Assembly: GCA_001942045.1 (NCBI GenBank)
Contig: MSTD01000003.1
Coordinates: 57,545 to 121,544, forward strand
DNA from: Mycolicibacterium porcinum
Lineage (GTDB): Bacteria > Actinomycetota > Actinomycetes > Mycobacteriales > Mycobacteriaceae
Direction: 5' to 3'
Length of the DNA stretch: 64,000 bases
The position numbers were made by a program, and so were the translations under genes. Positions 1-8,483 of this stretch are shown in pieces. The notes below the pieces were generated by a model. It saw nothing but the letters and a program-made list of their open reading frames with translations, had not been told where the DNA came from and did no database searches. The stretch's first letter is position 1. Every line of letters starts with the position of its first letter.

Positions 1-2
1 GC

Positions 3-695
3 CTGCCTGTGCTCTGGGCGGTGTGGAATCGGACCGTGGAGACCCGATCCCGCGCGACGTGTCGGCCCTTCCTGGACGGATTGAAGGTGCCCGCGGCCGG
101 ACACCGCCGGTTCCTGCATGTCGTTGTTCCCATGGCGCCGTGGATCTTTGGTTCGGCGGCCATCGCCTACGCGGTGGTGCCCGCACTCGTCGCCGACCAG
201 CTCGGCTCCTGGGCCCTGCTCTATACCGTCGGGCTGACCGTGCTGACGCTGGGCTGCGGTGTGGCGATCCAACCGGTGGCGCGTCGCCTCGATGACGTCT
301 CCAGCTCACGTGCCGTCGTGGTGTCGATGGCACTGATGGCGCTGGGTATCTTCGCCGCGGTGGCCACCGCCGTCACCCGCTCGGCGCTTCTCGCGCCGCT
401 GGTGGCGATGCTCTTGGGTTGCGCATACGGCATCGCGATCGTCTCGGGCCTCCTGGAGATCCAGCGCATTGCGCCGCCCGACGAGTTGGCCGGCATCTCC
501 GGGGTCTACTACTCCCTGGCCTACCTCGGGTTCCTGCTGCCTGCGGTGCTGGCTGCGCTGGCGCACTGGTTCAGCTATCCGGTGATGCTGACTGTTGTCG
601 GTGTACTGGCGATTGCCTGCACCGCGGTGTGTGCGTCAGGGTGGGCCAAACACCTTGAGCCGCGCACGCATCCCGCGCCCGCCGCGCGCTCCTGA
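3..695 (+). CDS. MFS transporter, C-terminal part (5' truncated by window edge)
   Basis: The reading frame is open from the first bases, so the gene begins upstream of the window; a GTG at 9 is in frame but is unlikely to be the true start. The roughly 230 visible residues form about six hydrophobic helices separated by short basic loops (for example ARRLDD between helices). This is the layout of the C-terminal half of a major facilitator superfamily permease, and the end PRTHPAPAARS is a short hydrophilic tail. It acts in the cytoplasmic membrane; the substrate cannot be told from this half. No domain other than the membrane bundle is visible. Confidence 0.75.
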   Translation: MPVLWAVWNRTVETRSRATCRPFLDGLKVPAAGHRRFLHVVVPMAPWIFGSAAIAYAVVPALVADQLGSWALLYTVGLTVLTLGCGVAIQPVARRLDDVSSSRAVVVSMALMALGIFAAVATAVTRSALLAPLVAMLLGCAYGIAIVSGLLEIQRIAPPDELAGISGVYYSLAYLGFLLPAVLAALAHWFSYPVMLTVVGVLAIACTAVCASGWAKHLEPRTHPAPAARS

Positions 696-889
696 TCACC
701 GAGCAACCGGGGCATGACGTGTCTGCGCCGGGGTTCCCTGCGGAGACACTGTGACGAGTGTGCAGCCTCTGCCGCCGACAGACTGAAAACACCTGCAGAA
801 GCTACACATTCGTCACAGCGCCCGGCACAGGACATCACCTCGGCCAGTCCGGTTCACTCTGATCGACAGGATCCCGTACCGTCGATTTG

Positions 890-2371
890 GTGACGGTGTC
901 GCGATCACGTCTGACCCGGCTCTGCGCCGTGGGAGTCCTCGCGTGCACGATCGCCGCGACCACGTCATGCGGACAATCGGCGCAACCACCGCTGGCCACC
1001 GGCGCTGAACCCACGAAGGCGCCCGCGGCGGTACCGGCGCCCGCCCCGACCCTGGCCGCCGTCGTCCCGGCAGGTGACTTCACGCCGGTCTCAAAGCTCG
1101 TCAACGACGCCATCGCGGCGCACCGGCTGCCGGGTGCGGTGGTCCAGGTCGGGCATGACGGCAACGTCGTCTTCCGCCAGGCTTACGGCTCGCGCAAGCT
1201 CGACGGTGAGCCCGGACTGGACGGCGTGCCCGCACCCGCCGAGCCGATGACCGAGGACACGATCTTCGACCTGGCCTCGCTGTCGAAGAGCATCGCGACG
1301 ACGACGGCCTTCATGCAGCTCTACGAACAGGGCAAGGTCGCATTCGACGACCCCGTGCAGAAGTATCTGCCGGACTTCAACCCCGCCAACGATCCGCGCC
1401 GCGCGCAGGTGACCGTTCGTATGTTGCTGACCCATACGTCGGGCATCGCGGGCGATCTGAGCCTCGATGGTCCGTGGGGGCTCGACAGGGCCGACAAGGC
1501 CGAAGGTATTCACCGCGCGCTCGGCGCATGGGTGGTGTACGGGCCCGGCGAGCTGTTCCACTACTCCGACATCAACTTCATCTTGGTGGGGACGATCATC
1601 GAACGGATCACCGGTCAACCCCTGGATCGATACGTGCAGGACAATGTCTTTGCGCCGCTTGGGTTGTCAGAGACCCACTACCTCCCCGCGGCCAAAGCCT
1701 GTGGGCCGCACCAGGTCCGGGGAACAGCGATCGCCTTCGATCCGGCCGCACCCAAGGTGACCGACTGTCCGGACGGTACATGGAGCACCGACCTCCTACC
1801 CCGCATCGCACCGACCGCGCTCGATGAAGACACCCCTGGCCTGAACCCCGACTATGGCCACCCACTGCGGGGCACCGTGCACGACCCGACGGCACGTCGC
1901 ATGGGTGGCGTGGCCGGCAGCGCCGGGGTGTTCGCGACGGTCAACGACGTCGGCCGGTTCGCACAAGCCCTGCTCGATCGTCTCGCCGGCCGACCGAGCG
2001 CGTTTCCGCTGAAGCAATCAACCGTGGAGTTGATGACGACTCCGCAGCAGCCTGGGCACCGCCCCGACCAAGTCGAGGCGGCCAACAACACCGGCGCCCT
2101 GCACTATCCGGCCATCGACGGGCAAGACCTTCGCGGGTTCGGCTGGGATATCGACACTGCCCACTCCAGGCCGCGCGGGCGGGTCTTCCCCGTCGGCAGC
2201 TTCGGCCACACCGGATTCACCGGCGTGACGCTGTGGATGGATCCCGGGTCAGACACCTACGTCGCCGTCCTGGCGAACGTGATCCATCAACGCGGCGGCC
2301 CGCCGATCGCCAAGCTGAGCGGGGACGTGGCCACCGAAACCGCCCGGGCCCTGCATCTGTACGGGAACTAA
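890..2371 (+). CDS. Serine hydrolase, class C beta-lactamase / DD-peptidase fold, probable lipoprotein
   Basis: A 493-aa exported protein of the beta-lactamase-related serine hydrolase family. The N-terminus has a hydrophobic signal ending ATTSC, a weak lipobox, so lipid anchoring outside the membrane is likely. The three family motifs are present in order: SLSK (130-133, nucleophile Ser plus Lys), YSD (225-227) and HTG (440-442). A Pro/Ala-rich linker follows the signal. Members of this group are usually esterases or peptidases acting at the envelope rather than true beta-lactamases; the substrate is not evident. Start choice is open between TTG 887, GTG 890 and GTG 896, because no clear ribosome binding site is seen. 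It stands alone on the plus strand. Confidence 0.85.
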   Translation: MTVSRSRLTRLCAVGVLACTIAATTSCGQSAQPPLATGAEPTKAPAAVPAPAPTLAAVVPAGDFTPVSKLVNDAIAAHRLPGAVVQVGHDGNVVFRQAYGSRKLDGEPGLDGVPAPAEPMTEDTIFDLASLSKSIATTTAFMQLYEQGKVAFDDPVQKYLPDFNPANDPRRAQVTVRMLLTHTSGIAGDLSLDGPWGLDRADKAEGIHRALGAWVVYGPGELFHYSDINFILVGTIIERITGQPLDRYVQDNVFAPLGLSETHYLPAAKACGPHQVRGTAIAFDPAAPKVTDCPDGTWSTDLLPRIAPTALDEDTPGLNPDYGHPLRGTVHDPTARRMGGVAGSAGVFATVNDVGRFAQALLDRLAGRPSAFPLKQSTVELMTTPQQPGHRPDQVEAANNTGALHYPAIDGQDLRGFGWDIDTAHSRPRGRVFPVGSFGHTGFTGVTLWMDPGSDTYVAVLANVIHQRGGPPIAKLSGDVATETARALHLYGN

Positions 2372-2460
2372 CCGGCACGGGTGGACATCGTCAAGACCAG
2401 TTCGTAGCCTGTCCGGGAGATATACAGCCGGGCCAGGATCGGTCCTTGCAGCGAAGGATC

Positions 2461-3498
2461 GTGACTATCCGAATGACCGGGGTGCGCCATCTGGTTCGGC
2501 GAACGGTGTGTGCTGCGGCCGCAGTCCTGGTTCTGGCACCGATCGGCGCCGCGACGGCGGACCCCGCCGCCGACGGGATGGCCAAGCTCAACGAGTTGTC
2601 CCGCCAGGCCGTCGAGAGTCGCAAGGCCGTCACCGCTGCCCAGCGCGATGTCGATGCCACGCAGGCCGAAGAGGCGGCTGCTGCTGACCGCCACCGCGCC
2701 GACCTGGCGGCCCTCGAGGCGGCGAACGCCCAGTTGCAGCCCTTTCAGGCGGCAGTCGACCGGGTGGCGGCGATGACGTACATGAGTAGAAGCACCGGCC
2801 GGGTAGCGGCAGTGCTCACCGCGGGCTCCCCGCAGGAGCTGATCGATCAATTGACCGTGCAGCGGGCAGTCGTCGATGGGGCGGCCGACAAGATGGAGGC
2901 CTATCGATCAGCGCGTGAGCGCGCGGCCGAGGCCGCCGGCGCCTCGGAGAAATCGGCCGCTGATGCTCGCACCGCGGCCGAGCGAGCTTCTGCGGTGCGC
3001 GAAGATCTGCAGACCAAGTTGCGCGAGCTGCTGCGTCACATCGCCGAGGCGGAGGCGCAGTACGGGGCATTGACTCCGCAACAGCAGGCCGTGGTCAACA
3101 ACGCGGCGGCGGTGGTGCCCGGCGCCGGGGCAGCGGATATCCCGGAGTCGTTACCCGTCGGCGTCGCCTCCGAGGTCGGGCTGCAGCCCAACACCATCGT
3201 GGCGGCGCGAGCCGTCAGCGCGCAGTTTCCCCAGATTTCCGAGATCGGTGGGGTCCGGCCGGACTCCAAGCCATGGCATCCCAGCGGTCTGGCCATCGAC
3301 ATCATGATCCCGAATTCCGGGAGCCCCGAGGGCATCGCGCTCGGCAACGAGATCATGGCGTTCGCGCTGAACAACGCGGCCCGTTTCGGGCTGCAGGACG
3401 TGATCTGGCGGGGCACCTACTACACGCCGTCCGGACCGCAAGGTTCTGGTTACGGCCACTTCGACCACGTGCACATCACCACGACGCCTCGTCACTGA
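2461..3498 (+). CDS. Exported coiled-coil protein with C-terminal ARB-07466-like domain
   Basis: A 345-aa protein with an N-terminal signal (VRRTVCAAAAVLVLAPIGAA, cleavage near ATADPA). A long Ala/Glu/Arg-rich coiled coil spans about residues 35-200, followed by a hinge rich in Ala/Val. The C-terminal globular domain (about 240-345) holds HPSGLAIDIMIPN and ends FDHVHITTTPRH. This His/Asp-rich domain is common in mycobacterial exported proteins such as the Rv0320 group and resembles D,D-carboxypeptidase/VanY-like folds, although I cannot prove a peptidase. The coiled coil in front of such a domain recalls cell-wall hydrolase activators. GTG 2461 is chosen because AGCGAAGG precedes it; ATG 2473 is an alternative. 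Confidence 0.8.
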   Translation: MTIRMTGVRHLVRRTVCAAAAVLVLAPIGAATADPAADGMAKLNELSRQAVESRKAVTAAQRDVDATQAEEAAAADRHRADLAALEAANAQLQPFQAAVDRVAAMTYMSRSTGRVAAVLTAGSPQELIDQLTVQRAVVDGAADKMEAYRSARERAAEAAGASEKSAADARTAAERASAVREDLQTKLRELLRHIAEAEAQYGALTPQQQAVVNNAAAVVPGAGAADIPESLPVGVASEVGLQPNTIVAARAVSAQFPQISEIGGVRPDSKPWHPSGLAIDIMIPNSGSPEGIALGNEIMAFALNNAARFGLQDVIWRGTYYTPSGPQGSGYGHFDHVHITTTPRH

Positions 3499-3504
3499 CG
3501 GAGG

Positions 3505-3879
3505 CTAAGTTGCCTGCCCTTCGGCCACTCGCCGGTCGGCGAGCACCATCTGCCGCCGGATCAGATACAGCGGAAACGCCACACTCACCGCGACGAGGAA
3601 ACTGAGCACGAGGTAGATCCACACCTTCGGGATGCCGATCCGGCGCGCCTCGACGACCATGAACACAAACGCCGCCAGTCCGAACAGCAGTAGGTCGTTG
3701 GTGAGCGAGGATGACGCGTAGTTGGCGTAGCCGCTCTGGAAGAAGTCGAGCGTGCTCGTGCTCTCGGTGGTGATGTAGCGGATGTTGTTCCACCAGGTGC
3801 CGACGAACGCCACCACGGCGATCACGGCGTAGACGCCGCACAAGATCTTGTCGTTTCGACTCAGCTCTGCCATCGTCAT
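3505..3879 (-). CDS. DUF2834 membrane protein
   Basis: A 124-aa protein with three predicted membrane segments: GVYAVIAVVAFVGTWW, NDLLLFGLAAFVFMVVEA and VWIYLVLSFLVAVSVAFPLYL. The VEARRIG and FPLYLIRRQ signatures fit DUF2834, a small integral-membrane family of unknown function found in actinobacteria and cyanobacteria. It converges with the coiled-coil gene before it and is divergent from the TetR gene after it. The ATG at 3879 gives MTMAEL; the second ATG at 3873 is also possible. Confidence 0.75.
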   Translation of the reverse strand: MTMAELSRNDKILCGVYAVIAVVAFVGTWWNNIRYITTESTSTLDFFQSGYANYASSSLTNDLLLFGLAAFVFMVVEARRIGIPKVWIYLVLSFLVAVSVAFPLYLIRRQMVLADRRVAEGQAT

Positions 3880-3959
3880 GCCTCCCCGTCAGACCGATCA
3901 GTCCAGGTCAACGTAGCTTTCCAGCGGCCTCCACGGGGCCCGTTTGCACCGAGATTTAG

Positions 3960-3979
3960 GTGAGTGAGTACTCTCTCAC
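3960..3979. promoter_or_regulatory. 20-bp near-perfect palindrome, probable TetR operator
   Basis: GTGAGTGAGT followed directly by ACTCTCTCAC gives 10+10 bp arms with one mismatch. It ends two bases before the ATG of the TetR gene, so bound repressor would block its own transcription. The form fits the GAGTGAGT-type operators of mycobacterial TetR proteins that control fadE genes. Confidence 0.7.
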
Positions 3980-3980
3980 C

Positions 3981-4586
3981 ATGTCATCCGGACGGGACCG
4001 GCTCCTGGCCACGGCGCTGAAGCTGTTTTCCGCCAAGGGGTACGCCGCGACGTCGGTAGCCCATATCCAGCAGGCCGCCGGCCTCGCGCCGGGGTCGGGG
4101 GCGCTCTACAAGCACTTCGGTTCGAAACGCGAACTGCTGGAGGCCGCGGTCTCGCACCGCATCGACGCCATCGTGAGCGCCCGTGAGCAGTACGACGCCG
4201 GCAATCCGAAGTCCGTCGAAGAGGCAGTCCGCAGCGCCGGACAGTTGATCTGGACCAACCTGACCCAGAGCGAGGAGTTGCTGCGGGTCATGCTGCGCGA
4301 GCCGGATGAGCTCGGCGAGCTCGACGAGCAAACCTGGCAGGTCATCACCGACAACGCCTATCAGCGGTTCGCCGACGAGCTGGCCGTCTCCAACCGCTCG
4401 GGCCGGACCCAGATCCCCGATCCTGAGGCCACCGCCGCGGTGGCGATCGCCGGGCTGTCGTATGCGGCGACCCTGCAGGCGCTGACCGGACGCTTGCCGG
4501 GCAACGTCGACCACGAACGTTTCTTCGAGGCCTGGGTTGTCCAGACCGTCAGCATGATCAAGCAGCACCGCTCTCAAACCAACTGA
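3981..4586 (+). CDS. TetR family repressor of the adjacent acyl-CoA dehydrogenase
   Basis: A 201-aa TetR regulator. The N-terminal helix-turn-helix reads TSVAHIQQAAG...GALYKHFGSK (about residues 28-56), and the ligand domain fills the rest, with no recognised ligand signature. An upstream GTG (3960) is in frame but lies inside the palindromic operator, so ATG 3981 is preferred. The gene ends 26 bp before the acyl-CoA dehydrogenase start on the same strand. The pair is therefore probably one autoregulated unit, with an acyl-CoA as plausible inducer (inference from family practice). Confidence 0.85.
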   Translation: MSSGRDRLLATALKLFSAKGYAATSVAHIQQAAGLAPGSGALYKHFGSKRELLEAAVSHRIDAIVSAREQYDAGNPKSVEEAVRSAGQLIWTNLTQSEELLRVMLREPDELGELDEQTWQVITDNAYQRFADELAVSNRSGRTQIPDPEATAAVAIAGLSYAATLQALTGRLPGNVDHERFFEAWVVQTVSMIKQHRSQTN

Positions 4587-4612
4587 TCCCCAACCTATTT
4601 CAGGAGTAGTCC

Positions 4613-5824
4613 GTGACGTTCTCAATGCAACTGAGCGATGACGTGATCGAGGTCCGCGACTGGGTCCACCAGTTCGCCGCCGAGGTGGTGCGTCCGGCCG
4701 CCGCGGAATGGGACGAGCGGGAAGAAACCCCGTGGCCCGTCATCCAGGAAGCCGCCAAAGTCGGGCTGTACTCCCCCGAACTGTTCGCCCAGCAGGCCGC
4801 CGAACCCACCGGCCTGGGCATGCTGACCGTGTTCGAGGAGCTGTTCTGGGGTGACGCGGGCATCGCATTGTCGATCCTGGGCACCGGCCTGGCAGCTGCG
4901 GCCTTGGCGGGCAACGGAACTCCCGAACAGCTCGGCCGTTGGCTGCCGGAGATGTTCGGCACCGCCGGCGAACCCAAGCTCGGCGCGTTCTGCTCCTCGG
5001 AACCGGACGCCGGCTCCGACGTCGGCGCCATCCGCACCCGTGCTCGCTTCGACGAGGCGACCCGCGAGTGGGTGCTCAACGGCACCAAGACCTGGGCCAC
5101 CAACGGCGGGATCGCCAACGTCCACATCGTGGTCGCCTCGGTCTATCCCGAACTCGGCTCACGCGGCCAGGCCACCTTCATCATCCCGCCGGACACCCAC
5201 GGACTGACGCAGGGCCAGAAGTTCAAGAAGCACGGCATCCGCGCCTCGCACACCGCCGAGGTGGTGCTCGACAACGTCCGGCTGCCCGAGGATCTGATCC
5301 TGGGCGGGCGGGAGAAGTTCGAGGACCGGATCGCACGGGTGAAGTCCGGCGCATCGGCCGGCGGCCAGGCCGCGATGAAGACCTTCGAGCGCACCCGGCC
5401 CACCGTGGGCGCGATGGCGGTCGGCGTGGCCCGGGCCGCGTACGAATACGCCCTCGACTATGCCTGCCAGCGTGAGCAGTTCGGCCGCAAGATCGGTGAG
5501 TTCCAGGCCGTCGCGTTCAAGCTTGCCGACATGAAGAGCCGGATCGACGCCGCCCGGTTGCTCGTGTGGCGGGCCGGCTGGATGGCGCGCAACAACAAGG
5601 CCTTCGACAACGCCGAGGGCTCGATGGCCAAGCTCGTGGCCAGCGAGACCGCGGTGTACGTGACCGATGAGGCGATCCAGATCCTCGGCGGTAACGGCTA
5701 CACCCGCGACTACCCGGTCGAGCGGATGCATCGCGACGCCAAGATCTTCACGATCTTCGAGGGCACCAGCGAGATTCAGCGGCTGGTGATCTCCCGGGCG
5801 CTCACCGGACTGGCGATTCGGTAG
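4613..5824 (+). CDS. Acyl-CoA dehydrogenase (FadE family)
   Basis: A 403-aa FAD enzyme for the first, alpha-beta desaturating step of acyl-CoA breakdown. The flavin and substrate region [15 protein letters not shown] lies in the middle, followed by the [12 protein letters not shown] segment and the C-terminal [18 protein letters not shown] helix. The catalytic base is Glu383 in IFEGTSEIQ, the position used by short and medium-chain enzymes. GTG 4613 is preceded by CAGGAGTAGTCC, a good ribosome binding site. It follows the TetR gene by 26 bp and ends close to a convergent YdeI-like gene. Chain-length preference cannot be read from the sequence. Confidence 0.92.
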   Translation: MTFSMQLSDDVIEVRDWVHQFAAEVVRPAAAEWDEREETPWPVIQEAAKVGLYSPELFAQQAAEPTGLGMLTVFEELFWGDAGIALSILGTGLAAAALAGNGTPEQLGRWLPEMFGTAGEPKLGAFCSSEPDAGSDVGAIRTRARFDEATREWVLNGTKTWATNGGIANVHIVVASVYPELGSRGQATFIIPPDTHGLTQGQKFKKHGIRASHTAEVVLDNVRLPEDLILGGREKFEDRIARVKSGASAGGQAAMKTFERTRPTVGAMAVGVARAAYEYALDYACQREQFGRKIGEFQAVAFKLADMKSRIDAARLLVWRAGWMARNNKAFDNAEGSMAKLVASETAVYVTDEAIQILGGNGYTRDYPVERMHRDAKIFTIFEGTSEIQRLVISRALTGLAIR

Positions 5825-5831
5825 AGGCGGG

Positions 5832-6098
5832 CTACCGGCCGGTGCGCTCGCGGTGCTTACACCCGGGCCAGCAGCACGGCCGCCGCTGACCTTCCTCCAA
5901 CTCCTCCTGCGTTCGGCGGATTCGCCGCTCGCGCGTCACCTGTTGCTTGGCGTCCTCGACCCAGCAGATGAACTCGTTGCGCGCGAGCGGCGTGATGTCG
6001 CGCCAAGCAGCCAACGCCGTGTCATTACCGATCAGGGCTTCGCGCAAGTCCGCCGGCAACTTGTGCACGACGCCGCCAGGCACACGCTGTCCAGTCAT
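5832..6098 (-). CDS. YdeI/OmdA family small protein
   Basis: An 88-aa soluble protein. The core LPADLREALIGNDTALAAWRD followed by PLARNEFICWVEDAK and the basic TRERRIRRTQEELEEG helix fits the YdeI/OmpD-associated (OmdA) C-terminal domain, usually stress-related and without a known enzymatic role. The tail PCCWPGCKHRERTGR contains a CC...C pattern with a following His, possibly a small metal site. An ATG at 6131 is in frame, but ATG 6098 fits the family start MTGQRVPGGVVHKLP. It is convergent with the acyl-CoA dehydrogenase gene. Confidence 0.75.
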   Translation of the reverse strand: MTGQRVPGGVVHKLPADLREALIGNDTALAAWRDITPLARNEFICWVEDAKQQVTRERRIRRTQEELEEGQRRPCCWPGCKHRERTGR

Positions 6099-6250
6099 AA
6101 GCCCAGGGTAAAGACGGCACTTCAGCAACACACTTGCGACACGACATTGCCCTTACCGTGACCTTAAATCACTCTTATTTTTCTTAGAGTTGGTGTACGG
6201 TGGGTGCTCAGGGCGGTCATCCGCCTCGGCAGTGACGGAAGGAACCCGAC

Positions 6251-6919
6251 ATGCAGCCTGCAGCAGCCACCCGGATCGCTCTTGTCACCGGCGCATCGCG
6301 GGGTATCGGCGCCGACGTCGCACAGCAGCTCGCCGGTCCGGATACCCACGTCGTCGTGAACTACCGCGAGAAGGCCAACCGCGCCAACACGGTCGTCGAC
6401 GCCATCCGCCGCGCGGGCGGTCGCGCTTCCACCCTGGGTGCCGACATTTCCGATGAAGCTGCCGCTGCCGCCATGATCGAACGGATCGGCCGGGAGTTCG
6501 GCCGACTCGATGTCCTGGTGCTCAACGCGTCGACCGGACTGCAACTCGGCACTGATCCCGGCTACGCGATGCGGCTGAACCGCGATGCGCAGCGCCGGCT
6601 GGCCAAGCTGGCCCTGCCACTGATGCCCGTGGGCGGTCAGATCGTGTTCGTCACCAGCCACCAGGCGCACTTCTTCCCCAACAAGGCCGTGCCGAAGGGG
6701 TACGCCGCGATCGCCGCGAGCAAGCGCGCCGGTGAGACCGCGCTCTATGCCATGCGTTCCGAATTCGACCGGCGGGGCATCGATTTCACCGTGGTCTCGG
6801 GTGAGGTGATGTCGGACCGAGAGTTGGCGACGACGATCGTGCGCGCCGCGTCCGCACCGTACCCGTCCGGGATCGTCTACGTCGGCGGGCCTGACTTTCT
6901 CTGCCAGATGTCGGCCTGA
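6251..6919 (+). CDS. Short-chain dehydrogenase, atypical active site
   Basis: A 222-aa SDR with the cofactor motif TGASRGIG (15-22) and NAS at the usual NNAG position. The catalytic region reads GYAAIAASKRAGE: the position four before the Lys is Ile, and the nearest Tyr is seven residues before the Lys, so the normal YxxxK is replaced by Yx6K. The protein is also short for the family and lacks a long C-terminal substrate loop. GAAGGAA sits just upstream of ATG 6251, and an AT-rich tract (6160-6190) provides the likely promoter. It could be an oxidoreductase with a shifted active site or a non-enzymatic NAD-binding protein. Confidence 0.8.
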   Translation: MQPAAATRIALVTGASRGIGADVAQQLAGPDTHVVVNYREKANRANTVVDAIRRAGGRASTLGADISDEAAAAAMIERIGREFGRLDVLVLNASTGLQLGTDPGYAMRLNRDAQRRLAKLALPLMPVGGQIVFVTSHQAHFFPNKAVPKGYAAIAASKRAGETALYAMRSEFDRRGIDFTVVSGEVMSDRELATTIVRAASAPYPSGIVYVGGPDFLCQMSA

Positions 6920-6931
6920 CCTCCAGTAGAG

Positions 6932-8026
6932 CTACTGCGCCCCAGCAAGATTGGCCTGTAACTGGTCGCGGACGGCAGTACCCAGCGTGCTCGTCGTCGC
7001 GGACCCGCCCATGTCGGGAGTCAGGGCGTCCCCACCGCGGGCGAGCACATCCTCGACGGCCTTCAGGATCGCGGCAGCGGCGTCGCGCTCACCCAGATGA
7101 TCGAGCATCAATGACGCGCTCCAGATCTGCCCGATGGGATTGGCGATGCCACGTCCGGCGATGTCGGGCGCTGAGCCGTGAACCGGCTCGAAAAGACTGG
7201 GAAATCGCCGCTCCGGGTTGATGTTTCCGCTCGGGGCGATGCCGATCGTGCCGGTGCACGCGGGACCCAGGTCCGACAGGATGTCACCGAAGAGGTTGCT
7301 CGCGACAACGACGTCGAACCAGTCCGGGTGCAGAACGAAATTCGCCGCGAGGATGTCGATGTGGAACTTGTCCACCTCGACATCGGGGAACCGCTCGCTC
7401 ATCTGCTCCACGCGTTCATCCCAGTACGGCATCGTGATGGAGATACCGTTGCTCTTCGTCGCCGAGGTCAGATGCTTGGCGGGCCGGCGTCGGGCAAGCT
7501 CGAACGCGTACTTCAGGATCCGGTCGACACCGACCCGCGTCATCACGGTCTCTTGCAGCACCGTCTCGCGGTCGGTGCCCTCGAACATCCTGCCGCCGAT
7601 ACTTGAGTACTCGCCCTCGGTGTTCTCCCGCACGACGACGAAGTCGACGTCGCCGGGTTCCCGCCCGGCCAGCGGGCTTCTCACTCCGGGCATCAGTTTG
7701 ACCGGTCGCAGGTTGACGTACTGGTCGAAATGCCTGCGGAACTGGAGCAGGCTGCCCCACAGCGAAATGTGGTCGGGGACAACGTCGGGCCAGCCGACGG
7801 CACCGAAGAACACCGCGTCGAACCGGCTCAACTCGTCGAACCACCCGTCGGGCAGCATGGTGCCGGTGTCGGTGTAGTACTCCGCGCACGCGTAATCGAA
7901 CTGCTCGTAGTCGATGCCGAAACCGAAGCCCGCCGCAGCCGACTCCAGCACCTTGAGACCCTCGGGCATCACTTCCTTGCCGATGCCGTCGCCCGGGATC
8001 ACTGCGAACCGATGGGTGATGGTCAT
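6932..8026 (-). CDS. Tartrate / D-malate dehydrogenase (isopropylmalate dehydrogenase superfamily)
   Basis: A 364-aa NAD-dependent beta-hydroxyacid oxidative decarboxylase. IPGDGIGKEV starts the fold; VVVRENTEGEYSSIGG and SNLFGDILSDLGPACTGTIGIAPSGN carry the substrate- and metal-binding residues. The segment LLQFRRHFDQYVNLRPVKLMPGV and a total length near 360 fit the tartrate/D-malate (TtuC/DmlA) branch better than leuB or icd. The likely reaction is D-malate to pyruvate or oxidation of tartrate. It is convergent with the SDR before it; the terminator of the small secreted gene lies just upstream, so it is probably transcribed separately. Confidence 0.88.
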   Translation of the reverse strand: MTITHRFAVIPGDGIGKEVMPEGLKVLESAAAGFGFGIDYEQFDYACAEYYTDTGTMLPDGWFDELSRFDAVFFGAVGWPDVVPDHISLWGSLLQFRRHFDQYVNLRPVKLMPGVRSPLAGREPGDVDFVVVRENTEGEYSSIGGRMFEGTDRETVLQETVMTRVGVDRILKYAFELARRRPAKHLTSATKSNGISITMPYWDERVEQMSERFPDVEVDKFHIDILAANFVLHPDWFDVVVASNLFGDILSDLGPACTGTIGIAPSGNINPERRFPSLFEPVHGSAPDIAGRGIANPIGQIWSASLMLDHLGERDAAAAILKAVEDVLARGGDALTPDMGGSATTSTLGTAVRDQLQANLAGAQ

Positions 8027-8064
8027 GCCGCCACCCTACGTTCCGGCGATTCGGCGCCGACAAA

Positions 8065-8097
8065 AGCGAGGGGCGCCCGGTGTGGGCGCCCCTCGCT
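8065..8097 (-). terminator. Intrinsic terminator of the small secreted peptide gene
   Basis: A perfect 14-bp stem (AGCGAGGGGCGCCC and its complement) closes a 5-nt loop. On the minus strand it is followed by TTTT. It starts 11 bp after the stop codon of the 55-aa peptide gene and separates it from the dehydrogenase downstream. Confidence 0.85.
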
Positions 8098-8108
8098 GGT
8101 GTCGTGGC

Positions 8109-8276
8109 TCAGCGGCCGTTGCCGAACACCGGTGTGACGGCGCCGGTGCTGGCATGCTGCTGGATGTCATGCACCCACTGGTGGTGGGAGATGTCGGCTT
8201 GCGCCGGGGCGGCCAGGCCGACGATAGCGGCGGCGAACCCGGTGGCGATGATGCCGGCAAAACCAAACTTCTTCAT
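8109..8276 (-). CDS. Small secreted peptide, 55 aa
   Basis: The sequence starts MKKFGFAGIIATGFAAAIVG and continues through APAQADISHHQWVHDIQQHA to end VTPVFGNGR. A classical signal peptide with AQA-D cleavage leaves a mature peptide of about 28 residues containing four His. GAAGGG lies upstream of the ATG and a strong terminator follows the stop, which together argue for a real gene despite its size. Similar short exported proteins with KKFG starts are common in mycobacteria, and their function is unknown. It is divergent from the flavin monooxygenase locus. Confidence 0.75.
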   Translation of the reverse strand: MKKFGFAGIIATGFAAAIVGLAAPAQADISHHQWVHDIQQHASTGAVTPVFGNGR

Positions 8277-8483
8277 TTCGAAGCCCTTCGTTCTGGGCGT
8301 TCGAGCCGTGGCGTGTGTGTCGCGGTTCGGACGTCTGTCCTCCGGTTCGGGGGATTCCTACCCGGTCTGACTTCCACAACACGCAGGTCAGCGCGGTTAA
8401 TTCCGGTGGCAGAAATTGAGCGGCCGCTGGCAGAAACCGACTAGTTTCGGTGGCAGGCACACACTTCGCGGCAAGGAGGCCCC

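Noticed and set aside
3960..3980. GTG start for the TetR gene
   Set aside because: It lies within the palindromic operator; ATG 3981 fits better.
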